Source: Desulfobacterales bacterium (lineage in GTDB: Bacteria; Desulfobacterota; Desulfobacteria; Desulfobacterales; UBA2174_A). From it: 54,497 bases of DNA. Below the pieces are notes generated by a model that ran no database searches, had not been told where the DNA came from, and saw only the letters and a program-made list of their open reading frames with translations. The stretch is from the NCBI GenBank assembly GCA_025454075.1, contig JALOPD010000001.1, positions 1 through 54,497 on the forward strand, given 5' to 3'. Shown piece after piece: positions 39,226 to 48,351 of the stretch; within the stretch, counting starts at the first letter, position 1, and each line of letters starts with the position of its first letter. The position numbers and the translations under genes were made by a program.

Positions 39226-40479
39226 ATGAACATCTCACTTAAAAAGAAAGACCCAAACGATTCGAACCCCATGCAATTCTCCTATGCCTATCTCATCACA
39301 GCCATCTGTTTCAGCATCCAAGCGCTTGGGGTGGGAACCTATATTTCCTTCGGCGTTTTCTTCAACCCGCTGATGGAGGAGTTCGGCTGGTCCAGGGCTG
39401 CTATCTCCGGGGCTTCATCGACGGCCTTTTTCAGCATGGGCATTTTCGGCGTGATTATCGGAAGGTTGAACGACATCTTCGGCCCGCGCCGGCTCATGTC
39501 GGCAGCGGCGCTGCTGTTGGGTCTGGGCTGCGTATTGACGGGGCGGCTGACTACGCTCTGGGAGCTCTACCTCTATTACGGCATCATTTTCGGCATTGGG
39601 CTCAGCGCCATCGATGTCATCGCCTTGACCACCATTGCACGCTGGTTCTCGCATCGCCGGGGTTTCATGACCGGCATCGTGAAGGTGGGAACCGGCGCCG
39701 GCCAGTTCGCCATACCGCTTGCCGCCGGCGGCCTAATCCTGATCTACGGGTGGCGGTGGACGATGACGGCCATCGGTGTGGTCGTGGCCGTCATTCTTGT
39801 GGTCATGGCCCAATTCATGCACCGCGATCCGGACGCGCTGGGCTCGACGAGCAAGGCGGCCGCCGGCAGCCCCCCTGTCGCCGCACCGGCAGCGGTCCCC
39901 GGCCTCCCACTGTCCCGCGTGTTCACAACGGTCCAATTCTGGACCATCTGCCTGGCCAATCTTTTTCTCGTATCCTGCCTGATGGTCATCATGCTGCACA
40001 TCGTCCCCCACGCCCGCGATATCGGCATGCCCCCGATCCAGGCCGCCGGTGTCCTTTCCACCATCGGCGCAGTGAGCATGCTGGGGCGTTTCGCCGGCGG
40101 GCTGGTCATCGACAAGCGGGGCAGCAAAGCGGTGATGGGCGTCAGTTTTCTACTGCTGCTGGCCGACCTCGTGTGGCTGCAGTTTGCCGATCGGCTTTGG
40201 ATGATCTACCTTTTTGGCGTCGTTTACGGTCTGGCGCACGGCGGCTTCTTTACCGCCATCTCGCCCCTGGTGGCCGAATGGTTCGGGATCCAGCACCACG
40301 GGACCCTCTTCGGCATCGTGGTCTGCTTCGGGACCACCGGCGGTGCCGCGGGGCCTCTGCTGGCCGGCCATCTGTTCGATCTCAGCGGCAGCTACCGGTC
40401 CACCTTCCTGATTTTAACCGCATTGGCTCTTGTGGCCTGGGGGCTGCTGCTCTCCTTGCGGCCGGCGAGAGGCCGTTGA
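39226..40479 (+). CDS. MFS transporter (OFA/oxalate-formate-antiporter-like)
   Basis: 417 residues, about 12 membrane helices. N-terminal half with FSIQALGVGTYISFGVFFNPLMEEFGWSRA around residues 25-55 and GRLNDIFGPRRLMS, the A-loop motif of MFS proteins; C-terminal half with GRFAGGLVIDKRGSKAVMG and GLAHGGFFTAISPLVAEWFG. Monocarboxylate/oxalate-formate transporter families share this layout; the substrate is not determined. ATG 39226 has no strong Shine-Dalgarno; ATG 39271 is an alternative. It stands alone downstream of the MITE-like element. Confidence 0.88.
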   Translation: MNISLKKKDPNDSNPMQFSYAYLITAICFSIQALGVGTYISFGVFFNPLMEEFGWSRAAISGASSTAFFSMGIFGVIIGRLNDIFGPRRLMSAAALLLGLGCVLTGRLTTLWELYLYYGIIFGIGLSAIDVIALTTIARWFSHRRGFMTGIVKVGTGAGQFAIPLAAGGLILIYGWRWTMTAIGVVVAVILVVMAQFMHRDPDALGSTSKAAAGSPPVAAPAAVPGLPLSRVFTTVQFWTICLANLFLVSCLMVIMLHIVPHARDIGMPPIQAAGVLSTIGAVSMLGRFAGGLVIDKRGSKAVMGVSFLLLLADLVWLQFADRLWMIYLFGVVYGLAHGGFFTAISPLVAEWFGIQHHGTLFGIVVCFGTTGGAAGPLLAGHLFDLSGSYRSTFLILTALALVAWGLLLSLRPARGR

Positions 40480-40938
40480 GACGGGATGCCGGAGTTTCGG
40501 CTGGGGAAGCACTTTTGGCCTGGGATAGACGGCTTCCACCTAACGTTTTATAAAAACTGATAGGTTGCCCGTCGCTGTCAAAATCAAATGGATGACGGCA
40601 ATTCCTTTTTGCAGGATATTTCCCGGAGTCACAATCTATCCAGATTTCTCTCAGCCGAAAGCATATCCACCCTTTTTTGCGGTACCTTTTGATTGAGATT
40701 ACCTGACAAACACCATCTCGTTTTCAGAAATTCCCAGGGATTGGTTTAACCGCCGATCAGAAAAAAGAATCCTCCAGTTCCATAAGGATCTTGGAGGGTC
40801 TTGGGAGTTGAGTTGACTGATGCATGTCTTCATGTTTTTCATGGGTATCTCATCTTTCAGCCAGATTCGGTGTCCAATAAAAGACGTGGAATCCAGAATG
40901 ACGTCTATGCGAAAGCATACGATGAACTTTTCAAATAG
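40480..40938. other. Convergent intergenic stretch
   Basis: About 460 bases between the MFS gene and the minus-strand DUF6282 gene. It marks a visible switch to AT-rich sequence. I see no gene or strong terminator hairpin here. Confidence 0.5.
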
Positions 40939-41817
40939 TTAAAGCCCCTTTAAAAGCTTTCTCGGGTTGTCATGAATCATGATCCTCAGTTCTTCATCTG
41001 AGAAGCCCAGGCCCCTCATCTTCCCTAAATAAAAACAGAAACCTTCCACAGGAGGGCCGTTGGACACCTGTCCGAAATCGGATGTAAGAATGATGTTTTC
41101 CACACCCATGGCGCGAATCTGCTCGCAGATCCAATCAAGGGAAACAGAGCCGGGGCAACTATCGGTTACGGCGAAGAAACAATGCTCGATAAGCGCCCCC
41201 AACTGAACCGCCTCCTTCTGCTGCTCCAGGCTCATGGTAGTGACGGACTCCGAGACATGGGTGACGAGCATCCTCCTAACGCCGAAATTGACAGCGCTCT
41301 TAATCAGGGCAAGGGATTCCACGGGCGAGATGTGACCGGTAGCCATGACGGCATCATGCCCGGCGATCAGGCGTAGAATCGCCTCGCTCTCATCTCGGAG
41401 TTTTCCGGTTTCATCCAAAGGGGAAAGACCTGAATAGGTGGGGGCAGGCAGGGGGAAGGCCGTAGGGGGTTTTCCGGCCCCCCAGATTGCGATGTGATTC
41501 TTTGCGCCATAGGTTGGAAAATAAATGACGTCGGCACCTTCGCGCAGCGCAGATTCCACGGCACAAGGATTGATCCCCCCGACTGGCGGGTTGAGGGCCA
41601 GAGCGCTAAAAAAACGGAAAGGGCCGGTCGATACCTCGTTCATGGCAAAACACCGTCCCACGGTGGATGCAGTGTGATCCTTGATCAATACCCCCGCCAT
41701 CCTGACCTGAGCCGCCGCCTTGGCCAGTTCAAGCAGGGTCTGAGCTCGCGGCACCACGTCAGGGGTGGCATGAACATGGAGATCGTAGGCGAATTCCAGA
41801 AGCTTTTCAATCTTCAC
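40939..41817 (-). CDS. DUF6282-type amidohydrolase-like metal hydrolase
   Basis: 292 residues. Metal-hydrolase motifs in order: YDLHVHATPD (HxH), VLIKDHTAS, ATGHISPVE, LVTHVSESV and ILTSDFGQ, as expected for a TIM-barrel amidohydrolase with two histidine clusters and a final Asp. The substrate is unknown. The GTG at 41817 is preferred over ATG 41844 because AGAGGTGG lies 5-6 nt upstream of it. It starts 40 bp after the TRAP dctM stop in the same direction, so it is the last gene of that operon and may act on the imported compound. Confidence 0.8.
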   Translation of the reverse strand: MKIEKLLEFAYDLHVHATPDVVPRAQTLLELAKAAAQVRMAGVLIKDHTASTVGRCFAMNEVSTGPFRFFSALALNPPVGGINPCAVESALREGADVIYFPTYGAKNHIAIWGAGKPPTAFPLPAPTYSGLSPLDETGKLRDESEAILRLIAGHDAVMATGHISPVESLALIKSAVNFGVRRMLVTHVSESVTTMSLEQQKEAVQLGALIEHCFFAVTDSCPGSVSLDWICEQIRAMGVENIILTSDFGQVSNGPPVEGFCFYLGKMRGLGFSDEELRIMIHDNPRKLLKGL

Positions 41818-41856
41818 AATCCACCTCTTAGCGATGGAAAGCATTTCGTCGCGATT

Positions 41857-43152
41857 CTAGGGGCCCATAAAAAGTCTTGGGAAAAACAGGGATACTTCGG
41901 GAATATAGGTAATGAGGATCAGGCCAAGAAGGGAAACCAGCAAAAACGGAACCACGGCTGCGGAGACCTCATCCATAGTCATACCCGTTATGCTTTTGGC
42001 TACAAAAAGATTGTAGGCAAAGGGAGGGGTAATATAGCCGATTACGAAATTGACCACAACAATCGTTCCGAAATGAATCGGGTGAATGCCTAGCTTTATA
42101 GCGATCGGGTGCAGAATTGGTGCAAGGATAACGATCGCCGCAGGGGTGTCCAGCAAAGAACCGATAATAAGGAATAAGATATTCACAAAAATAAGGAAAA
42201 TATTTTTATTCTGCGACATGCCCATAATAAATTGTGCACCGGCATCCGGAATACTCCAGGAAGCCATCAACCAAGCCAGAAGATAAGATGTTCCAATCAC
42301 AAACATGATCATAGCAGAGGTTCTGGCGGTCTTCTCCAGGCACTCGAAAAGTCCCTTCAGCGTCAAGGTCCGGGTAACAGCGAATCCGATGATAATTACA
42401 TAAATACTTCCAATGGCCCCCGCCTCCGTGGGAGTGCAAACGCCGGTGTAAATGCCTCCCAGCACAATGCCTGGAGCGATCAAGGCCAGTTTTGCCCTCC
42501 ACATGGCCCTGAATATGCCCTTCAGAGAAGGCCCCCCTTCGGAAACAGGAACTTTTTCGATTTTCGCTTTGATAAAACTTAGGATCATCATCAGAACAGC
42601 GAGTAGAAGCCCGGCTCCGAGCCCTCCCAAAAAAAGCTTGGCAATCGATACTTCGGCGACAACGCCATAAATAATGAAGGGGATGCTGGGTGGAATAATG
42701 GGGCCGAGTATACCTCCCGCAGCCGTGGCCGCCGTGGCAAAGCGTTGTGAATATCCCTTTGACACCATTTCCGGAATGGCAACGGTTCCAATGGCAGCAA
42801 CGGTGGCGGGTCCCGAGCCTGATATCGCCGCGAAAATGGCGCAGGCAACAATCGTTCCCATCGCCAGACCGCCGGTCATGTAACCTACCAGTTCATCGCC
42901 AAATGCAACGAGGCTTTTCGATATCTTCGCTCTTTCCATGACGATCCCGAGGAGGACAAAAAAAGGAATTGCCAGGTAGGCGAAGTTCATGATCCCGCTC
43001 AAAAATGTCTGGGCGAACATCATGAGATTCTGGTCCGTGGCGAGGAGGCCGATGAAGCCGGATATCCCCAGGGAAAAACCAATCGGAATCCCCAGAACGA
43101 TCAATAAAACAAACAGCGCAAACAGTAATAGGGCAATCAGTGCCACACTCAT
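41857..43152 (-). CDS. dctM: TRAP transporter large permease subunit (DctM), operon 1
   Basis: 431 residues, about 12 helices: the DctM family's GIPIGFSLGISGFIGLL, FVLLGIVMERAKISKSLV, ISGSGPATVAAIGTVAIPEM, GGILGPIIPPSIPFIIYG, GGIYTGVCTPTEAGAIG and GYITPPFAYNLFVAKSI. It forms the transport path of the Na+/H+-coupled TRAP system with DctQ and the periplasmic DctP. Its start overlaps the dctQ stop (43149-43152). Confidence 0.93.
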   Translation of the reverse strand: MSVALIALLLFALFVLLIVLGIPIGFSLGISGFIGLLATDQNLMMFAQTFLSGIMNFAYLAIPFFVLLGIVMERAKISKSLVAFGDELVGYMTGGLAMGTIVACAIFAAISGSGPATVAAIGTVAIPEMVSKGYSQRFATAATAAGGILGPIIPPSIPFIIYGVVAEVSIAKLFLGGLGAGLLLAVLMMILSFIKAKIEKVPVSEGGPSLKGIFRAMWRAKLALIAPGIVLGGIYTGVCTPTEAGAIGSIYVIIIGFAVTRTLTLKGLFECLEKTARTSAMIMFVIGTSYLLAWLMASWSIPDAGAQFIMGMSQNKNIFLIFVNILFLIIGSLLDTPAAIVILAPILHPIAIKLGIHPIHFGTIVVVNFVIGYITPPFAYNLFVAKSITGMTMDEVSAAVVPFLLVSLLGLILITYIPEVSLFFPRLFMGP

Positions 43153-43634
43153 CGTTGGCTCGGCTTCCTTTCCGGCGATTTCAAGATCCGGATGATGTTG
43201 AGTTGAGAATAAAAAAGAACCAGCAACCCGCTTATCGGCAGCGACAAGTTCAGCCAGAGGGTATTGATCCCTGCTGCAGGGGTGCTCTCGGAACTAAACA
43301 TCATGGCATAGGTGTAGCCATACGCGATCATCAGAACAGAAAAGAGGGTAACCAGCGTTTGTGTAAAAATTGAAAAAATCTTGCCCATCCTGGGGCCAAA
43401 ACGGTTTTGGAGGAAACTGAATTCGATGTGTTCTCCGCTTTGCGTAAGCAATGCAATGCCGAGCAGGGTAAACCAGACGAAGATGATCCCCGCGACTTCT
43501 TCGGGCCAGGAAAGCGCCTGGCCGACGACATATCTGAAGAAGACTCCCGTGCCGATAAAAATGACGAGCACGACGCCCTGAAGGGAAACGAGGAAAACGA
43601 TGACCCTTCTCAAACGATCAGCTATTTTCTCCAT
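43149..43634 (-). CDS. dctQ: TRAP transporter small permease subunit (DctQ), operon 1
   Basis: 161 residues with four membrane helices, including the DctQ signature FFRYVVGQALSWPEEVAGIIFVWFTLLG (about residues 30-57) and SGEHIEFSFL. ATG 43634 is chosen because the first helix and family start there; an open frame runs further upstream but lacks conservation. Overlaps dctM by 4 bp. Partner of DctM and DctP in a C4-dicarboxylate/organic-acid type importer. Confidence 0.88.
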   Translation of the reverse strand: MEKIADRLRRVIVFLVSLQGVVLVIFIGTGVFFRYVVGQALSWPEEVAGIIFVWFTLLGIALLTQSGEHIEFSFLQNRFGPRMGKIFSIFTQTLVTLFSVLMIAYGYTYAMMFSSESTPAAGINTLWLNLSLPISGLLVLFYSQLNIIRILKSPERKPSQR

Positions 43635-43800
43635 CGTACAAATATCCCGTCTATTACAGAAAATTCGTGATTGAATTACCACCGGTTTCTCGGTGGCTTT
43701 GATGAGCGACAAGACTTCTGACAAAATCCTTTGCCCTTCCTGACAAGAATTCAAAGGACTCTTTTTGTGTTCATCAATAATGTCGGTTCAAATTAGGTAT

Positions 43801-43852
43801 GGGGCTTTCGCCCCTACACCCCACCACTGAAGATGTTAGTGGTGGGGTGTAG
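43801..43852. repeat. Intercistronic hairpins between dctP and dctQ
   Basis: A 15-bp perfect inverted repeat, CTACACCCCACCACT (43814-43828) and AGTGGTGGGGTGTAG (43838-43852), loop 9, beside a smaller GGGGC-TTTC-GCCCC hairpin (43801-43814). There is no U-run on the minus strand. Such hairpins in binding-protein operons often stabilise the upstream mRNA so that the periplasmic protein is made in excess (inference). Confidence 0.7.
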
Positions 43853-43867
43853 ATAAACAGGGGACAA

Positions 43868-44893
43868 TTATTTGGATGCGGCATCGCTTGCGTTCAGGAC
43901 GGCCTGAAGCACCTCTTTGCCGATCTCTTCCTCGAATTGCTTGTACATCGGCCTTACCGCGTCCTGGAAGGGCTTCTTGTTGGACACGTCGTTGATAACC
44001 ATCCCAGCTGCCTTGAGTTTCTTCAGGATGTCTTCGTTGATGCCCTTGGCCTCATTGCGTGCATAGACGGTTGCCTCATAGGCAGATCGTTTGAAGATTT
44101 CCTTCTCTTCCGAAGAGAATTTCTTCCAGCGTTGTTCCGAGCACATGAGGATCAAAGGAGAGTACGTATGGTTGGTCAGAGAGAGGTATTTGGCCACTTC
44201 GTAGAATTTATTGGCATAAATGACGGACAAAGGGATCTCCAGACCATCCACTACCTTCTGTTGCATGGCGGTGAAAACCTCACCCCAGGGCAAGGGGACC
44301 GCATTGGAACCCAAAGATTGGAAGAGTGCAATGTAGATAGGGGTCGTCATCACCCTGAATTTGATCCCCTTCGTATCTTCCGGTGTGTTGACGGGGCGCA
44401 CATTGTTGATCATGTGCCTAAACCCACCTTCGGAAATTGCAAGCCCCACGATCTGGAGTTTATCCAATTTGGCAAGGACCATCTTCCCCGCCTCGCCGTC
44501 CAGAACCTTGTGCGCGACCTGTTCGTTCGGAAAGATGAAGGGCAGATCAAATACCATGAAGGACTTGACGAAGGCCCCGGTAGGAGCGTTGGTGATCACT
44601 CCCAAGTCCATCGATCCCATGGTCAGATTCTTGATCATTTCACTTTCATTTCCCAGTTGTCCGCTTGGGAACAGTTTGACCTTGTATTTCCCTTTGGTAT
44701 AGCCCTCAACCAACTCGCCAAATTTTTTTGAGGTGATGAAATACGGGTCGCCCTCACTCGCAGCCGTAACAAATCCCAACTTCAGTTCTATCGGCTGCGC
44801 TGCGGACTCGGAGTAAAAGGAAAGAACGGAGATACTCAGGACAGAAAAAAGCACCGTAACCCACCTTGAAACAAAAGCACCTCTCGTTTTCAT
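43868..44893 (-). CDS. dctP: TRAP transporter substrate-binding protein (DctP), operon 1
   Basis: 341 residues. Signal peptide (VLFSVLSISVLSFYSESAAQ), then the DctP fold: GFVTAASEGDPYFITSKKFGELVE, VKLFPSGQLGNESEMIKNL, DLPFIFPNEQVAHKVLDG, GGFRHMINNVRPVNTPED, KFRVMTTPIYIALFQSLGSN with the carboxylate-binding Arg, PLPWGEVFTAMQQKVVDGLE and TNHTYSPLIL. Binds an organic acid in the periplasm and delivers it to DctQM. AGGAGGT precedes ATG 44893. First gene of the minus-strand operon dctP-dctQ-dctM-DUF6282. Confidence 0.93.
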   Translation of the reverse strand: MKTRGAFVSRWVTVLFSVLSISVLSFYSESAAQPIELKLGFVTAASEGDPYFITSKKFGELVEGYTKGKYKVKLFPSGQLGNESEMIKNLTMGSMDLGVITNAPTGAFVKSFMVFDLPFIFPNEQVAHKVLDGEAGKMVLAKLDKLQIVGLAISEGGFRHMINNVRPVNTPEDTKGIKFRVMTTPIYIALFQSLGSNAVPLPWGEVFTAMQQKVVDGLEIPLSVIYANKFYEVAKYLSLTNHTYSPLILMCSEQRWKKFSSEEKEIFKRSAYEATVYARNEAKGINEDILKKLKAAGMVINDVSNKKPFQDAVRPMYKQFEEEIGKEVLQAVLNASDAASK

Positions 44894-45620
44894 CTACACC
44901 TCCTGTTTGTTTGATGAGGTAATGCTTTCGATTACTGCTTCCGGATTAATTTTATACGCTTTGATCAGCAGATATACCCTACCCCTTGGGAAGGGTTTGG
45001 TTAATTTTGGTTCGCGATTTCTTTTTCATTTACCTTTCTAAATTTAAATAAAAACCCGCTTTTGGGGGGCAGCGGTACCCGAGGGTGAGGTTGTGCTCTG
45101 GCCGCATGGCTTCCCCAAAATATGGAAATTAACCTTGCCATAGACACGAACAGGCCACTAACACCGCCTTTATTGGTTGTCAACAACCGAAATCCGACCG
45201 GTCAAACCCGTTTTTACCTGTTTTCAGACAGGCTTCAGCAAATCAAGCCGAATGATTAAAATTACCCTTGTGCCGGTGTCGAATCCTGACTTTGGCAGAA
45301 GGGCAATGGGATTCTCTGATGGAAGGTGCAGGTTCAAAAAATTACAGATTTGGTCTTGGCTGAGGGGCTGTTTTGACCCATTAACTTTTGAGATTGGCTG
45401 GAGTTATCTCAGAAATGGTCGTTCAGAGATACGTCGGATGGAAACTTTAAGCCTGAAGATAGCCTTGCTTTGAAAGTAATGTCTTGATGGCTTATTCTCG
45501 AAAGGAGGCAAACCGCGATTCCTTTATAATGCCATGTATCCGGGGACTATACGGCCGAACCCCGTCGGCGAGTTTCAAGATTTCACGCAAGGCCCATTTC
45601 TTGATTCGCCATGGCATATT
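44894..45620. other. Intergenic region upstream of TRAP operon 1
   Basis: About 730 AT-rich bases between the dctP start and the nadK stop. It includes the dctP leader and a small inverted repeat GTAAT-N7-ATTAC near 44919-44935. An open frame at 45177-45473 has no recognisable features and is not called. Confidence 0.5.
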
Positions 45621-46499
45621 TCACACGCGGCCGCCGCTCCAGCGCAGCTTGGCCTTGAGCACGTCGAAGTAGTGGCGGTCCGGCAGCAGGACCAGATTGA
45701 GGGGATGGTCGCTTCTGCCGACGGTGATCACGTCCTTGTCCGTGATGTTGAGCCCCGTCTGGCCGTCGAGGGTCAGGACGATGTCCGAAGAGCCCTTGTC
45801 CAGTCGCAGGGTGATCTCCACGTCGTCCGGCACGATGAGCGGCCGGTTGGTGAGGGTGAAGGGGCAGATGGGCGTGATGATGAGGCCGGGGACTTTCGGG
45901 TGGACCACCGGCCCGCCGGCGGCGAGCGAGTACGCCGTCGACCCGGTGGGGGAGGCAATGATCAGGCCGTCGGCGCGGAAGGTGGTGAGGTAGTGGCCGT
46001 TGATGTGGGTGATGATGTTGGCCAGCCGGGCCAGCGCCCCGCGGTTGATCACGATGTCGTTCAGCACGGTTTCGCGGACGATGGTTTTGCCCTTGCGGAG
46101 GACCTGGACATCCAGGCGCATGCGGGGGGAGATCTTGTACTCCCCCTTCAAAACGCGGTCGGCCGCTTCGAAGAGGTTCTCCTCCGCGATCTCCGCCAGG
46201 AAGCCCAGGTCGCCGAACTTGACGCCGAGCAGCGGTATCTCCCGGTCGCCGACCCAGCGCACGGCGCTGAGGAAGGTCCCGTCTCCCCCCAGCACGAACA
46301 CGCAGAAGAGGTCCTTCGGCGGCTTGGCCGGGCCGTTTCCAGGTCCCTGACCGGGTGAACCGGGGCTTGGTTTGCGTATGACTTCGACCTTGCGCGTTCT
46401 GAGCCAGTCCGCAAACTCCTCGGCCTTTGCGGCCGCCCGGGCATCCTTCTTGATGAACAGCGCGACTCTTTGCGCGCCCTTGCCTGCTTCTTTTTTCAT
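45621..46499 (-). CDS. nadK: NAD(+) kinase
   Basis: 292 residues. ATP- or polyphosphate-dependent phosphorylation of NAD to NADP. Family motifs: VFVLGGDGTFLSAVR (GGDG with catalytic Asp), LGVKFGDLGFLAEI, LNDIVINRG, FRADGLIIASPTGSTAYSLAAGGP around residues 175-198, and ITPICPFTLTNRPLIVPDD. Proline/glycine-rich insertion near residues 40-60. Stand-alone, flanked by the HNH gene upstream on the same strand. Confidence 0.95.
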   Translation of the reverse strand: MKKEAGKGAQRVALFIKKDARAAAKAEEFADWLRTRKVEVIRKPSPGSPGQGPGNGPAKPPKDLFCVFVLGGDGTFLSAVRWVGDREIPLLGVKFGDLGFLAEIAEENLFEAADRVLKGEYKISPRMRLDVQVLRKGKTIVRETVLNDIVINRGALARLANIITHINGHYLTTFRADGLIIASPTGSTAYSLAAGGPVVHPKVPGLIITPICPFTLTNRPLIVPDDVEITLRLDKGSSDIVLTLDGQTGLNITDKDVITVGRSDHPLNLVLLPDRHYFDVLKAKLRWSGGRV

Positions 46500-46778
46500 G
46501 AGAGGGGTCTTCCCGTTAAACCCTTTTCAAAACCCCACAACCCGCTTTGCCGAAAGGAGGAAAAAGGGGATTTTGCAGAGCGCTCAGGACGGTCCGACGC
46601 GCCCGGTCCCGCTTCCGATGCGGTTCGCTTATTCTCGATGGCGCCGTTCCGCCCCTTCATACAGGTTCGCATCGTCGGGGACAAGAGTTTTGTGAAAGCG
46701 CGGGAAGCTCGCAGAAAGCTTCAGCGCAGGGCGATGGCTCTTCCCGGGCAGATCACCCGGCAGCGCAAGCAGCGGATC

Positions 46779-47150
46779 TCATTTTTTCCCCTTCAACAAG
46801 TCGCCCAGCTTCGAAAAAGGGCTGTCGAGCGCAGGCGCTCGATCCGCCGGCTCCGGCGCCTCGCCGGTGTACCACTCCGCCACCTGGTCGCGTGCGTGCT
46901 CGTTGTCATGGCAATAGATGCACAACAGCTCCCAGTTGCTGCCGTCGGGCGGATTGTTGTCGTGGTTGTGGTCCTTGTGGTGGACGGTCAACTCGCGCAG
47001 CCGCTTGCCAGAAAGCTCCCGGCCGCAGCGGGCGCAGACATGCACAAAGAGCTTGAGGGCGCGCTCCCGGTAGGTGGTTTCCTTGAGCGCCCGCTCGCGC
47101 CGGGCGGCGGCGATGATCTCCTCCGGGGTTCGGGCTTTCCTCTCGACCAT
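46779..47150 (-). CDS. YajD-like HNH nuclease family protein
   Basis: 123 residues. HNH fold with zinc-binding Cys pairs and the catalytic block: FVHVCARCGRELSGKRLRE, LTVHHKDHNHDNNPPDGSNW and ELLCIYCHDNEHAR, closely resembling E. coli YajD (whose in vivo role is uncharacterised). Short charged C-terminal tail. It lies between nadK and the coiled-coil gene on the same strand with separate spacing. Confidence 0.9.
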   Translation of the reverse strand: MVERKARTPEEIIAAARRERALKETTYRERALKLFVHVCARCGRELSGKRLRELTVHHKDHNHDNNPPDGSNWELLCIYCHDNEHARDQVAEWYTGEAPEPADRAPALDSPFSKLGDLLKGKK

Positions 47151-47207
47151 GGGCTCAGACCTCGCTTTCGTTCTGGTTTGTCCGGGAGTGCGCCATGCGA
47201 TTTCGCT

Positions 47208-48203
47208 TCAGGGCTTCAGGCAGTCTTGGCGGGCGATGTCGACCCAGACCGCCACGCGCTTCAAACGGTCTTGGAATTCGACTTCGGCCAGCCGGATCTC
47301 CCGGCTGCCGGCGGCGTCCGCGTTGCCTTGCTTGACCCCCATCCAGTCGAGCCGCAGGACGACGGGGGTGACGGAAAGGACCTGCTGCGGGGCCTGCAGG
47401 ACCGCCGTCAGCTGACGCAGGTACTCCTCGGGGGAGTCCGACTCTGCGGCCAGGTCCTGGATCTGCCGGTCGATGTCGGCCAACACCCGGGGCGCATCCC
47501 GGGTTGCCGATTCTCCGGCGGCCGGCTCGGACGTCAGGATGCCCAGGCCGTCCGGCCTGGTTTGCAGGATCTTGAGCTTGATGGAGAGGATCCGCTGCTG
47601 CTCCTTCAGCTCGTCTTTTAGGGCGCGAAGCCGCAGCAGGCGTTCGAGCACTTGGGTCACCAAGGCGTTCAAGGCTCTGTTCTTCAACACGTTCCGGGTT
47701 TCGGCGGCGGCCGTGGAAGGGTCGATGATCCGGTGGTCGTAAAATTCCACGGCCGTCTGCGGGACGTCGCGCCGCACCAAACTGCCTTCCGCGGCCGTGC
47801 CGAAGATGGTGCGCTCCTTTTTGGTGGCGGTGAGGAGAGCAAACGCCCGGCTCGCTCCCTGTTGCGCGAAAAACGATTTCAGGCGCGGGTTGTCCGCCAG
47901 CAGGGCGCTCATCTCCTCGGGGTTTACGAACAGCGCCTTCAGGAGCGGATCCCGATCCCAGTTTTCAGGGGAGAGCAGCGTCGGGCCCGGTATGGCATCG
48001 ATGGCCTGCTGGAGATAGCGCAGGGCCGCCTCGACGGGAGATCGCAGGTCCCGCCGGCAGTCGCGGAGGGAGCACATCACCGGAGCGCTGGCCTGTACCA
48101 CCTGGTCGATCGCCTGGGCCAGGGCGTCCTCTTCCCGGCGGCTGAGCCTGCGCGCCTCCCGAACCTGTTCCGCGCGGGAAAGAATCTTTTTAAAAAGAGT
48201 CAT
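47208..48203 (-). CDS. Uncharacterised coiled-coil protein
   Basis: About 331 residues, highly helical with long charged stretches (LSRREEDALAQAIDQVVQAS, VLERLLRLRALKDELKEQQR) and no signal peptide or recognised catalytic motif. ATG 48203 is favoured: GGAGGG lies 9 nt upstream, while ATG 48212 would be on top of it. Residues 80-160 include SPENWDRDPLLKALFVNPEE and FFAQQGASRAFALLTATKKE, conserved-looking but not assigned to a family. Function unknown. Confidence 0.7.
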   Translation of the reverse strand: MTLFKKILSRAEQVREARRLSRREEDALAQAIDQVVQASAPVMCSLRDCRRDLRSPVEAALRYLQQAIDAIPGPTLLSPENWDRDPLLKALFVNPEEMSALLADNPRLKSFFAQQGASRAFALLTATKKERTIFGTAAEGSLVRRDVPQTAVEFYDHRIIDPSTAAAETRNVLKNRALNALVTQVLERLLRLRALKDELKEQQRILSIKLKILQTRPDGLGILTSEPAAGESATRDAPRVLADIDRQIQDLAAESDSPEEYLRQLTAVLQAPQQVLSVTPVVLRLDWMGVKQGNADAAGSREIRLAEVEFQDRLKRVAVWVDIARQDCLKP

Positions 48204-48351
48204 GGAAGCCATCCCTCCGGCGAACAATTGCCCGCCGTGCAACGTATTATTCATCACTGGTTGGGAGATCTGTCAAGCTTCTTGATTTCCAGCGAAATCT
48301 CCGATACAGACAACGCATTGCCTACCCCTCCACGCGCAGTGACGGGACGCC

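Noticed and set aside
45177..45473. A 98-residue open frame upstream of TRAP operon 1
   Set aside because: No ribosome-binding site, no recognisable motif, and it lies in an AT-rich region where random frames are common.
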